Notes: generated from the sequence alone by a model not told the origin. Counted from the stretch's first letter, positions 1-5,832 are shown. The stretch: 13,514 nucleotides of DNA from Candidatus Omnitrophota bacterium (GCA_023247575.1 JAHFGE010000031.1:1-13514), one strand, 5' to 3'. Translations and numbers: made by a program.

Positions 1-33
1 GTCCTTCTCTTTTTTGGACATGCGGCTGGTTCA
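1..33 (-). pseudogene. recG: recG reading frame continuing beyond the TGA
   Basis: After VGL and the TGA (minus strand 33-31), the same frame continues with the residues TSRMSKKEKD to the window edge. RecG proteins normally have a leucine followed by T-(S/G) and a basic KKEK-like stretch at this point, so the downstream frame is still RecG and the TGA stands where a Leu is expected. One base change from TTA would give TGA. This is either a real nonsense mutation or a sequence error. Confidence 0.6.
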
Positions 34-1074
34 AAGTCCCACGCGGATATGGACAAAAGTGCGGGCTTCAAACAACCGTTTGAAACTTTCGTAATGCTGG
101 GTGGCCAGAATCTCCGTCGGGGCCATGATGGCCGCCTGTGTGCCATTGGCGACGGCCACCAGGCAGCCAAAGAAAGCCGCCACCGTCTTGCCGCAGCCTA
201 CATCTCCCTGCAGAAGCCGCAGCATAGGCCGCGGCTTTCTCATATCCATGGCCATACCCTCAACGGCCTTGCGCTGAGCGTCAGTCAAAGTAAAGGGAAA
301 ACTTTTCACATACTGATCTATCAAGGGTCGGTCAATGCGATGGGCAAAACCTTTTTTCTCCACTATGCTTTTACGCCGTAAAATCACGCAAATCTGAAAG
401 AGAAAGAATTCTTCGAAAGCCACCCGAGAGATAGCTTTTTGCTGCTGGTCCTGGCTGGCGGGAAAATGGATCCAACGTATGCTGCTGCTTAAAGACCATA
501 ACCCATGCCGTTGACGGATACTCAAGGGAATAATATCCTGTAATTGGCCGGCGTAAAGATTCAGACATGTATCCATTAATCGTCGCAGGTATCTCTGGGT
601 GATCCCTTTGGTTAACGGATACACAGGAACAATGCGCCCCATGTTTAAAGAACGATCCTCAGCAGAGATCAGTTCAAAATCAGGGACCAGCATCTGCAGG
701 CGGTTTTTAAAAACCTCTACCCGTCCATAGAGAACAACTTCCTGACCCTCTTTAAAAAATTTATCCAGATACGGCTGGTTAAACCATTTACAAAAAAGAT
801 GCCCTGTTTTATCGCCGACCACGATCTCAAAAGCTTTAGTCTTGGAATAAAAATTGGGCTTGCCGACCTTGATGACCTGCCCGGCCGCGGTCTGATATTC
901 ACCTGCTTTGAGCATAGCCATCGGCGTCAACTGCGAGCGGTCTTCATAGCGACGGGGAAAAAGATAAAATAAATCTTCGACACTGATGGCCCCAAGATTG
1001 GCCAGCAGTTTGGCCTTGGCCGGCCCCACCCCTTTGACGAATTGTACAGGAATTTCAGACAGACTTTTGGACAT
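31..1074 (-). CDS. recG: ATP-dependent DNA helicase RecG, N-terminal part, ended by an in-frame TGA
   Basis: RecG remodels stalled replication forks and branched recombination intermediates. The readable 347 residues carry the N-terminal wedge region (VKGVGPAKAKLLANLGA, then LFYLFPRRYEDRS, near residues 14-46), an OB-fold stretch with the FYSKTKAFEIVVGDKTGHL segment, and the start of the helicase core with Walker A GDVGCGKT near residue 290 followed by APTEILATQHYESF. RecG is usually about 680-700 residues, so the DExH box and the second helicase domain are missing. The frame meets TGA at 31-33, yet the codons after it still read like RecG (see the next entry). The ATG directly follows the TAA of the upstream Minf_1886 gene, so the two are probably translated together; no clear Shine-Dalgarno is seen. 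Identity is certain; whether the gene is functional is not. Confidence 0.9.
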   Translation of the reverse strand: MSKSLSEIPVQFVKGVGPAKAKLLANLGAISVEDLFYLFPRRYEDRSQLTPMAMLKAGEYQTAAGQVIKVGKPNFYSKTKAFEIVVGDKTGHLFCKWFNQPYLDKFFKEGQEVVLYGRVEVFKNRLQMLVPDFELISAEDRSLNMGRIVPVYPLTKGITQRYLRRLMDTCLNLYAGQLQDIIPLSIRQRHGLWSLSSSIRWIHFPASQDQQQKAISRVAFEEFFLFQICVILRRKSIVEKKGFAHRIDRPLIDQYVKSFPFTLTDAQRKAVEGMAMDMRKPRPMLRLLQGDVGCGKTVAAFFGCLVAVANGTQAAIMAPTEILATQHYESFKRLFEARTFVHIRVGL

Positions 1075-1551
1075 TTAAAACCGCATAGTTTTTATGCGTT
1101 TGGCGAGTTGCTTGCGGTAGCCTTTATCGAAGACTTCATGAAAATCATAGCCGTCTTTGAAAGCCTCATAATGGTCTTGAGCATCTTTGGCAATGATCTT
1201 ATATTGCACCATATGAGAAACAATATGGCCGAAATCTTCCGTTCTTTTAATACCCCAATAGTCCAGCACAGGGATCGTCATGGGACCAAATTTTTTCAGC
1301 ACAAGAGCTTTGATGCCTTCCAAGAAATCATAGCCGTTAACGTGTTTAGCCAGTTTAAATTTCTTCTGGGCGAAACTTAAAGCTTCCATGACAAATTCGT
1401 AGGCATCGGCCTGATAGCGGGGATCATCTTTGCAAATCTGAGAGACGATATGATAGAACTCTTCATTCATCTGGTAGTATTTTAGCAACTGTTTTGGTGA
1501 TTTCAAAAACTTTTTTAAAAATATTTGACGAGACATCACAATACTGGGCAT
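1075..1551 (-). CDS. Minf_1886 family conserved protein of unknown function
   Basis: This 158-residue soluble protein (153 if Met6 at 1534-1536 is the start) matches the conserved pattern of the Minf_1886 family as I recall it: an alpha-helical N-terminal half with YQADAYEFVMEALSFAQ, then HVNGYDFLEGIKALVLKKFGPM, YWGIKRTEDFGHIVSHMV and a C-terminal FKDGYDFHEVFDKGY. The family is known from Planctomycetes/Verrucomicrobia-like bacteria and has no assigned activity; no catalytic motif or membrane segment is visible. It stops with TAA immediately before the recG ATG, which suggests co-expression with recG. Its 5' end lies 10 bp from the divergent membrane-protein gene at 1561, so the two start regions overlap each other's promoter space. 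There is no evident Shine-Dalgarno. Confidence 0.8.
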   Translation of the reverse strand: MPSIVMSRQIFLKKFLKSPKQLLKYYQMNEEFYHIVSQICKDDPRYQADAYEFVMEALSFAQKKFKLAKHVNGYDFLEGIKALVLKKFGPMTIPVLDYWGIKRTEDFGHIVSHMVQYKIIAKDAQDHYEAFKDGYDFHEVFDKGYRKQLAKRIKTMRF

Positions 1552-1554
1552 AAT
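1525..1554 (+). promoter_or_regulatory. Sigma70-type promoter for the membrane protein gene
   Basis: TTGACG at 1525-1530, an 18-nt spacer and CATAAT at 1549-1554 differ from the -35 and -10 consensus by one base each. The gene's ATG is at 1561, only 6 nt after the -10 box, which is about where transcription would begin. The mRNA would then be leaderless or nearly so, in line with the lack of a Shine-Dalgarno. The promoter lies within the first codons of the divergent Minf_1886 gene. Confidence 0.5.
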
Positions 1555-1560
1555 AGCGCC

Positions 1561-2004
1561 ATGAGAAAATGGCCGTGGAAGGTGTATGGTATTTTTTTGA
1601 CCATTTTAGTTTTCAGTGGCTTAGAGGATATTTTTTATAAAAACTCCTCTTTTTATATGTATTACACCATTCTGGTGGCTTTCGATAAACGCTATTTGCT
1701 GTTTCTGGCGTTCAATATCATCGCTAATCTTTTAAATGTTTTAGCACCGTTGGTGGTATTCTGTTATGCTTTTGATATTCGCAGTTCTTTAAAATTCTGG
1801 CGCATTTGCTTTTTTGTAAGGATGATCTTTGATTTGGTGGGACATCATTACGATGTGCAATTTATCAAATCGGCTTTTGTGCAAAGCTATGCTTATGGAT
1901 TTGCCAGTATCGGGGTCGTCCTCGTCCCTCTCCTGCCTTCCTATCTGGCTCATTATTTTTACGCCTTCAGGAGGCGAATGGACCAATCGCCATCACCAGC
2001 TTAA
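1561..2004 (+). CDS. Small integral membrane protein, unknown family
   Basis: I do not recognise this protein. From the ATG at 1561 (MRKWPWKVYG) it has 147 residues and about four hydrophobic segments: VYGIFLTILVFSGLEDIFY near residues 8-26; YLLFLAFNIIANLLNVL running on through APLVVFCYAF near 45-71; FWRICFFVRMIFDLVG near 78-93; and YGFASIGVVLVPLLPSYLA near 110-128. The tail FYAFRRRMDQSPSPA is basic and polar, which suggests a cytoplasmic C-terminus. The open frame extends 36 bases further upstream from a TTG, but that TTG is the -35 box of the predicted promoter, so the ATG at 1561 is preferred. It is one of only two plus-strand genes here and is divergent from the Minf_1886/recG pair. No conserved catalytic motif is visible. 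Confidence 0.7.
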   Translation: MRKWPWKVYGIFLTILVFSGLEDIFYKNSSFYMYYTILVAFDKRYLLFLAFNIIANLLNVLAPLVVFCYAFDIRSSLKFWRICFFVRMIFDLVGHHYDVQFIKSAFVQSYAYGFASIGVVLVPLLPSYLAHYFYAFRRRMDQSPSPA

Positions 2005-2065
2005 AGACGGGTCCATTACTAGTTGCCTGAGGACGACTTCAAAAGTCTATTAAGCAAACAATAAT

Positions 2066-2094
2066 TTGTACATATCCCTTCTTTCATGTATGAT
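2066..2094 (+). promoter_or_regulatory. Candidate promoter for the CxxC-x17-CxxC gene
   Basis: TTGTAC at 2066-2071, a 17-nt spacer and TATGAT at 2089-2094. The -10 box is good (5 of 6); the -35 box is weak (TTG only). It would give a 5' leader of about 65-70 nt holding the hairpin at 2108-2151. Confidence 0.4.
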
Positions 2095-2107
2095 CAATTC
2101 AATCAAA

Positions 2108-2151
2108 GATCATGCAAGACGGCTTTTCAAGTGATAAGCCGATGCATGATC
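2108..2151 (+). promoter_or_regulatory. Long hairpin in the 5' leader of the CxxC-x17-CxxC gene
   Basis: The outer arms GATCATGCA (2108-2116) and TGCATGATC (2143-2151) are perfect complements. Inside them CGGCTT (2120-2125) pairs with AAGCCG (2136-2141). Only 6-7 bases separate the base of the hairpin from the Shine-Dalgarno TAAGGAG, so the structure could affect ribosome loading, or it could be an operator palindrome. No known riboswitch class is recognised. Confidence 0.5.
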
Positions 2152-2168
2152 ACAAATAAGGAGTCATT

Positions 2169-2345
2169 ATGAGTTTTGATCGAGGTAACGAAAGAGGCGG
2201 CTTTAGCGGTGGACGTCCAAGAGAATTCCATAAGGCCATCTGCTCGGAATGTAAAAAAGAATGTGAAGTTCCATTCAAACCGAGCGGGGATCGTCCCATC
2301 TATTGCAAGGATTGCTATTCCAAGCGTAAGGACAGCGGACGCTGA
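2169..2345 (+). CDS. CxxC-x17-CxxC domain zinc-ribbon mini-protein
   Basis: This 58-residue protein starts at the ATG at 2169, 6 nt after a strong Shine-Dalgarno (AAGGAG), the clearest ribosome binding site in the window. After a Gly/Arg-rich N-terminus (GNERGGFSGGRPREF) it has CSEC at residues 25-28 and CKDC at 46-49 with exactly 17 residues between, which is the CxxC-x17-CxxC family signature (short zinc-ribbon proteins common in uncultured phyla). The four cysteines should bind one zinc, and the basic RG-rich start and KRKDSGR end suggest nucleic-acid contact, but the function is unknown. It is monocistronic, with its own candidate promoter, leader hairpin and terminator. It is too short to appear among the longer open frames. 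Confidence 0.85.
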   Translation: MSFDRGNERGGFSGGRPREFHKAICSECKKECEVPFKPSGDRPIYCKDCYSKRKDSGR

Positions 2346-2371
2346 TTATAGTTTTAAACCGGCCCAAAAGC

Positions 2372-2401
2372 AAAGCCCGATAGGTTTCCTGTCGGGCTTT
2401 T
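2372..2401 (+). terminator. Rho-independent terminator of the CxxC-x17-CxxC gene
   Basis: AAAGCCCGATAGG and CCTGTCGGGCTTT form a 13-bp stem (one G-T pair) with a TTT loop, followed by a short T-rich run (TTTTATATT). It lies 27 bases after the stop codon. The A-run on the other side makes weak termination of minus-strand transcripts possible. Confidence 0.85.
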
Positions 2402-2439
2402 ATATTGAGTCGGCCTTCACGCGTTATCGGATGTTGAAC

Positions 2440-2575
2440 AAAAAAGCCCCCCGCGAGGACTCGTCTCCTTTCGCTCGCCCGATTTTAAGGTAGGGGTGCT
2501 GGATTCGGGCTCGCTACAGTCGGGCATCGCCCCATGTGATGCTCCTATTCGTCGCATCACATAAGCGGGGCTCTT
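2440..2575 (-). other. Gap region with fragments of tRNA 3' ends and a possible structured RNA
   Basis: No convincing gene lies here. Read on the minus strand, 2463-2448 repeats 16 bases of the tRNA-Asn 3' end (T-loop CGA to acceptor GGGGG), and 2507-2489 reads like another tRNA 3' end (CGAATCC, AGC, ACCCCTACC), also beginning at the CGA of the T-loop. The ends of the region can pair (AGAGCCCCGC near 2572-2563 with GCGGGGGGC near 2454-2446), with an inner hairpin TGTGATGC/GCATCACA, and the minus strand then runs into TTTTTT. It could be a small structured transcript with its terminator or just integration debris. I recognise no RNA family. Confidence 0.35.
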
Positions 2576-2601
2576 TTCTCGCCCTCGCTCCACCGTAGCA
2601 T

Positions 2602-2646
2602 AAATTTAAAAGGCCTGCCCAAAATCTGGCAGACCTTTTAAATTTA
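2602..2646 (-). terminator. Terminator downstream of tRNA-Asn
   Basis: AAATTTAAAAGGYCTGCC arms (2602-2619 and 2628-2645) form an 18-bp stem with one mismatch-type position (C versus T) and an 8-nt loop. It begins 2 bases after the tRNA discriminator base, and the T-rich 3' arm supplies the U-run. Near-symmetry means it could also stop plus-strand transcription. Confidence 0.75.
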
Positions 2647-2685
2647 ACTCCCCCGCGAGGACTCGAACCTCGGACCCAGTGGTTA

Positions 2686-3330
2686 CGATCTGACTCCGAT
2701 TACTCGGAGAGTCGGACTTTCTCTTCACCCAGGTTAAAACTTTTAGGGTAGCGGGTGTAAAGTCTCTGCACTTGCCCTTTGTCGCTTCGCTCCTCAGGAT
2801 TTCCTCGTCCCTTCGGGACTCGATCACCCTCCTCACAAAAAAACGACAAATGCTAGCTCAGGATTGTCCCTGCCGCTTTGATTCGCTTTGCTCATCAAAG
2901 CGAATCAGCAGGGATTTCCCTGACTTAGCCCGCTTTTCACTCCAACGTTTCCGCTGGAGGCTGCTAATTTTGCGTGAAGCTCGCGATGACAATTAGCGCA
3001 TAATATTGTGCACTTATCCAACTCTTCCTTGACTCTACTCCAGCTACGTGTATAGCCTTTACTGGAAATACTAAAGTCCTTTTGAGCCGGATCAATATGA
3101 TGAAATTCTAAAGCATCAATACAACGGTCGTAACCGCAATTCTCACATTTACCGCCTTTATACTCAACTGCCATAGCACGAACTTTTTTTCTTCGTGCAT
3201 AGACGGCTTTAATGAGATATTCTTTACGATCTTTGTAATTACGCTTATCTTTCACCACTGTCATCTTCCTTCACGGACTTGCGATTATTGCAAGCGATGT
3301 ATTACACTCGCTCGCTACGCTCGCTCGTGA
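2686..3330 (-). mobile_element. Group I (IC3-like) intron carrying an HNH endonuclease, in tRNA-Asn
   Basis: The 645-nt insert follows a U and ends in G (2686), as group I introns require. Core helices, read on the minus strand: P1 exon GCUGU with GUAGC at 3318-3314 (tentative); P2 hairpin 2959-2940 with GAAA loop; P3 AGCGGG (2934-2929) with CCCGCU (2755-2750); P4 UCAGG/CCUGA; P5 CCCUGC (2913-2908) with GCAGGG (2873-2868); P6a UUUGUCG (2850-2844) with CGACAAA (2784-2778); P7 GACUUU (2764-2759) with AAAGUC (2720-2715); P8 ACCC/GGGU; P9 CUCCGA-GUAA-UCGGAG (2709-2694). GUGCAGAGAC and GGGUGAAGAGAAAGUCC closely resemble the R and S elements of the Azoarcus tRNA-Ile intron, with P7 changed on both sides. 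The HNH gene lies between P1 and P2 and runs into the core. Confidence 0.88.
2905..3264 (-). CDS. HNH homing endonuclease encoded in the tRNA-Asn intron
   Basis: This 119-residue protein has a basic N-terminus (KRNYKDRKEYLIKAVYARRKK; first 20 residues of interest near 7-26) followed by an HNH nuclease fold: CENC at 40-43, EFHHID at 53-58, then CANCHRELH at 89-97, where the two CxxC pairs bind structural zinc and His55/56, Asn91 and His97 are the likely catalytic or metal ligands. Such proteins cut intron-less alleles and drive intron spread. An ATG at 3264 sits only a few bases after AAGGA; the GTG codon for Val3, at 3256-3258, has better spacing and may be the true start. The last roughly 20 codons (from AASSGNVG to the stop) are read through ribozyme helices P2, P3, P4 and P5. 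The zinc and HNH motifs appear intact. Confidence 0.88.
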   Translation of the reverse strand: MTVVKDKRNYKDRKEYLIKAVYARRKKVRAMAVEYKGGKCENCGYDRCIDALEFHHIDPAQKDFSISSKGYTRSWSRVKEELDKCTILCANCHRELHAKLAASSGNVGVKSGLSQGNPC

Positions 3331-3410
3331 ACAGCCACTTGCTCTACCAACTGAGCTACAGGGGAATAAGCTCTATGTAAAGAACGAATCAACTCTTTTG
3401 GGGTAGGGTT

Positions 3411-3438
3411 ATTATACTGAAAAACATTTAGAAGTCAA
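3411..3438 (-). promoter_or_regulatory. Sigma70 promoter of tRNA-Asn
   Basis: On the minus strand TTGACT (3438-3433), a 16-nt spacer and a perfect TATAAT (3416-3411). The -35 box overlaps the last codons of recR (Val-Asp-Phe-stop). Transcription would begin near 3404, giving a leader of about 40 nt before the tRNA 5' end at 3365. It is the best promoter in the window. Confidence 0.75.
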
Positions 3439-4027
3439 CTTGCCGGCGCGAATTCAAGGACATGGCTAAGGTTGACATGTCTACATATTCCACGGCAGAG
3501 CCCACAGGGATACCTAAACCAATGCGGCTGACTTTCACACCGGTAGGTTTCAATTCCTTCCCTATATAAAGGGCTGTCATTTCACCTTCTGTGTCGGGGT
3601 CGGTGGCAATCACCACTTCCTCAATGGCCTCTTGTTTAATACGACTCATAAGCTTAGGTATATGCAAATCCTCCGGGCCACGGCCGTCGGCCGGTGATAT
3701 ATTCCCCAGAAGCACATAATAAATCCCTCGGAAACTTCCCGTACGCTCTATAGCCAACAAATCCTTAGGGCTTTCGACCACGCAAATGATTTTATGATCA
3801 CGGCTAGGGCTGGCACAAATCAAACAAATTTCTGCTTCAGCCAAATTATGGCATAGTTTGCAAAAGCACAGTCCTTCTCTTGACTGTACAATAGCATCCG
3901 CTAAGGCTTTAACATCCTGTGTCTTCTGGCCCAACAGCCAGAAGACCATGCGTTCGGCACTGCGGCGGCCTACACCTGGTAACTTACTGAGTTGTTCTAA
4001 AAGATTTTCGATTAATTTGGGATACAT
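3428..4027 (-). CDS. recR: Recombination mediator protein RecR
   Basis: RecR works with RecO/RecF to load RecA at single-stranded gaps. From the ATG at 4027 it has 199 residues, the normal family length. Visible parts: N-terminal helix-hairpin-helix (LEQLSKLPGVGRRSAERM, residues 10-27), a zinc finger with C56-x2-C59 and C68-x2-C71, a Toprim domain starting VVESPKDL (83-90) with ATDPDTEGE at 141-149, and the C-terminal RIGLGIPVGSAVEYVD Walker-like region. The frame stays open to an ATG at 4057, but that start falls inside the palindrome at 4047-4066, and MYPKLIENLL fits RecR N-termini and has AGGGA 10 nt upstream. It follows dnaX by about 40 bp with no ybaB between them, unlike the common dnaX-ybaB-recR order. 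Confidence 0.95.
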   Translation of the reverse strand: MYPKLIENLLEQLSKLPGVGRRSAERMVFWLLGQKTQDVKALADAIVQSREGLCFCKLCHNLAEAEICLICASPSRDHKIICVVESPKDLLAIERTGSFRGIYYVLLGNISPADGRGPEDLHIPKLMSRIKQEAIEEVVIATDPDTEGEMTALYIGKELKPTGVKVSRIGLGIPVGSAVEYVDMSTLAMSLNSRRQVDF

Positions 4028-4046
4028 AAAATAATTTTCCCTGTAC

Positions 4047-4066
4047 TGGCCGAGCATGCTCGGCCA
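4047..4066. repeat. Perfect 20-bp palindrome between dnaX and recR
   Basis: TGGCCGAGCATGCTCGGCCA is its own reverse complement, and with flanking GTAC/CTAC it extends to 28 bp with one mismatch. It starts directly after the dnaX TAG and ends 20 bp before the recR ATG. It could be an attenuating hairpin between the two genes, a protein-binding site or a dispersed REP-like unit. No U-run follows, so it is not a typical terminator. Confidence 0.7.
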
Positions 4067-5677
4067 CTACTGAGCCTCGTTATGCCATTCTTTTACAATC
4101 TTGCCCCCAAACATGTGCAAAGCATCCCGCACCACAGGCTGATCCTCTTTAGGAATCGATTCATTAATAACTTTAAGGGCAATACGGATCGTTTTGCCTA
4201 ATTTTTCACTAAAAATTTTTTCCACTAAGGCCAAGTTATCTTTGATTTCTAAACTTTCCTTGGCAAAATGGTGTTCTTTTAAAAAACCTACTGTTAAAAC
4301 CCCGTCTTTAAAAATATGGGGATTGGCATCCTGCAAATACGTCGCTAAAGACATTTTACGACGGGAAACCTCATGAGTTAAAGCGTTCCAACGCTGTTGG
4401 ATATCGGACAAACCAATTTCAATTTCTGCGGTGGCGGCTACAGTCGTCCTTGGAGTCGTGGAGGCGGCTTTCACCTGCGGCTGCGATTTCACCGATGAAG
4501 AAGCAGTGGTTGCTTGAGCAGTCGTCGTGATTACAGGTGCCGCAGCTGGTGCGGCGCCTGACGTTGCCACTGCACCAACCGCTGGTGGTTGGATAAGAGC
4601 AATTTTTGCCAAAGCCACTTCCAGCGGCATACGCATGGTTTCCATGACCCGTGAGGTCTCCTGCGCCTCAATGAAAAGTTCAATGGCTTTTAAAATTCCG
4701 CCGATAGAAATTTTTTGGGCCTGTAAAGCCAGACGTTCTTTCACGTTTTTAGGATAATCAATCAAATCATTCAATTGCGGCCCGCCGATTTTAGCAATCA
4801 TCATGTGGCGGAAATGTTCGGTCAAATCTTTGCCCAACTGCTTCAAGTCTTTGCCGGCGTCGATGATTCCATTAAGGACCGATATGGCTTTGGGACAATC
4901 CCTGTCCACTAAAGCATCGGTCAAAGCAAAAAGCCATTCCATCTCCACCATGCCCAGCATGGAAAACACATCCTCTGCGGCAACGCCTTTGCCGCCCAAC
5001 GCGCTTAACTGGTCCAGAATTCCCAAAGCATCACGCATACTGCCACCCGCGGCCTTGGCAATGGCAAAGAGGGCCTCCTCATCGACCTTGATGCCTTCTT
5101 TTTTGCTAATGTCTTTTAAATTGGCACTGATGACTTCCAAAGCAATGCGTTTGAAATCAAACCGTTGGCAGCGGGAAAGAATGGTCGCCGGCACCTTATG
5201 GGCCTCCGTGGTAGCAAAAATAAAAATCACATGCTCCGGCGGTTCTTCTAAGGTTTTTAAAAGGGCGTTGAAAGCTTCGGTTGTGAGCATATGCACTTCA
5301 TCGACGATATAAATCTTATAACGGCCATAGGTCGGAGCAAATTTGACATTTTCGCGCAAGGCGCGGATTTCATCGATGCCGCGATTGGAGGCGCCGTCGA
5401 TCTCAATGACATCAAAGCTGTTGCCTTTGGCAATTTCTTGGCAGGCTGAACAGGTTCCACAAGGTTTGAGGGTGGGGCCGTTTTGACAATTGAGGGATTT
5501 AGCGAGGATACGCGCGCAAGAAGTTTTACCGATCCCTCGCGGTCCGCAAAATAAAAAGGCGTGGGCAATGCGCCCCCCTTCAATGGCTTGCTTTAAAATT
5601 TTCGTGATATGCCCCTGGCCTTGAAGCTCATCAAAGCTGGCAGGACGATATTTTCGAGCTAAAACTAAATAGGACAT
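4067..5677 (-). CDS. dnaX: DNA polymerase III subunit gamma/tau
   Basis: DnaX is the ATPase of the clamp loader that opens and loads the sliding clamp at the replication fork. The 536 residues show Walker A GPRGIGKT (45-52), a zinc module with C64, C73, C76 and C79, Walker B with DEVH (126-129), the SRCQRFDF sensor 1 region (168-175), clamp-loader domain III up to about residue 365, a low-complexity Ala/Thr/Ser/Pro linker (about 370-430), and a tau-like C-terminal domain (LSDIQQRWNALTHEV and onward). This is a full-length tau-like form. The start MSYLVLARKYRP is the family standard; no Shine-Dalgarno is evident. It lies downstream of tRNA-Ser(GCT) and upstream of recR on the same strand. Confidence 0.95.
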   Translation of the reverse strand: MSYLVLARKYRPASFDELQGQGHITKILKQAIEGGRIAHAFLFCGPRGIGKTSCARILAKSLNCQNGPTLKPCGTCSACQEIAKGNSFDVIEIDGASNRGIDEIRALRENVKFAPTYGRYKIYIVDEVHMLTTEAFNALLKTLEEPPEHVIFIFATTEAHKVPATILSRCQRFDFKRIALEVISANLKDISKKEGIKVDEEALFAIAKAAGGSMRDALGILDQLSALGGKGVAAEDVFSMLGMVEMEWLFALTDALVDRDCPKAISVLNGIIDAGKDLKQLGKDLTEHFRHMMIAKIGGPQLNDLIDYPKNVKERLALQAQKISIGGILKAIELFIEAQETSRVMETMRMPLEVALAKIALIQPPAVGAVATSGAAPAAAPVITTTAQATTASSSVKSQPQVKAASTTPRTTVAATAEIEIGLSDIQQRWNALTHEVSRRKMSLATYLQDANPHIFKDGVLTVGFLKEHHFAKESLEIKDNLALVEKIFSEKLGKTIRIALKVINESIPKEDQPVVRDALHMFGGKIVKEWHNEAQ

Positions 5678-5743
5678 ATTATAAAATGTGCCTTAAAATT
5701 TCAGTAACTTGATGACCGCCTTGAACAAAAAATCTTTTAATAA

Positions 5744-5832
5744 CGGAGAGGGACGGATTCGAACCGTCGGACCCAGTTACCCAGGTCAACTGCTTAGCAG
5801 GCAGTTGCATTCAGCCACTCTGCCACCTCTCC
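5744..5832 (-). tRNA. tRNA-Ser(GCT)
   Basis: The minus strand gives acceptor GGAGAGG (5832-5826) pairing with CCTCTCC (5751-5745), discriminator G, the D arm with GGCTGAATGC, an anticodon arm with loop CTGCTAA (anticodon GCT), a long class II variable arm (CCTGGGTAACTGGG) and T arm GACGG-TTCGAAT-CCGTC. CCA is not encoded. The 5' end overlaps one arm of palindromic module A. Confidence 0.95.

Larger units (their letters stand above)
2648..3365 (-). tRNA. tRNA-Asn(GTT), interrupted in the anticodon by a group I intron
   Basis: The 5' exon is 3365-3331 (35 nt: acceptor TCCCCTG, D arm, anticodon 5' stem AGTGG, then CTGT) and the 3' exon is 2685-2648 (38 nt: TAA, CCACT, T arm GAGG-TTCGAGT-CCTC, acceptor CGGGGGA, discriminator G). 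Joined they give a 73-nt tRNA in which every stem pairs, with loop CTGTTAA and anticodon GTT. No CCA is encoded. The break is between U35 and U36. The tRNA has its own promoter upstream and a terminator directly after it; recR precedes it on the same strand. Without splicing the tRNA cannot be made, so the intron must be active unless another tRNA-Asn gene exists elsewhere. Confidence 0.9.

Noticed and set aside
31..33. Recoding of TGA (alternative genetic code) as the reason for the recG stop
   Set aside because: tadA, the kinase-like gene, the CxxC gene and serS all end naturally with TGA at family-typical positions, and the expected residue here is Leu, which no known TGA code supplies.
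1042..1380. Plus-strand open frame opposite the Minf_1886 gene
   Set aside because: It is the complement of a recognised conserved gene and has no family features, promoter or ribosome site; the other plus-strand frames opposite recG, dnaX, tadA, cpaF and the M16 gene were dismissed for the same reason.
3308..3328. CTCGCTCGCTACGCTCGCTCG-like low-complexity repeat near the tRNA-Asn 5' exon as a separate repeat element
   Set aside because: It falls within the intron 5' end and supplies the tentative P1 guide strand, so it is counted as part of the intron.
5095..5115. A-rich run in dnaX (AGCAAAAAAGAAGG) as a possible programmed frameshift site giving a gamma form
   Set aside because: In the reading frame the codons are AGC AAA AAA GAA, which does not fit an A-AAA-AAG slippery heptamer, and the site lies near residue 190, too early for a gamma end.
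5678..5683. TATAAT on the minus strand just before the dnaX ATG as a promoter -10 box
   Set aside because: No -35 box stands at 16-18 nt, and transcription would start inside the coding region.
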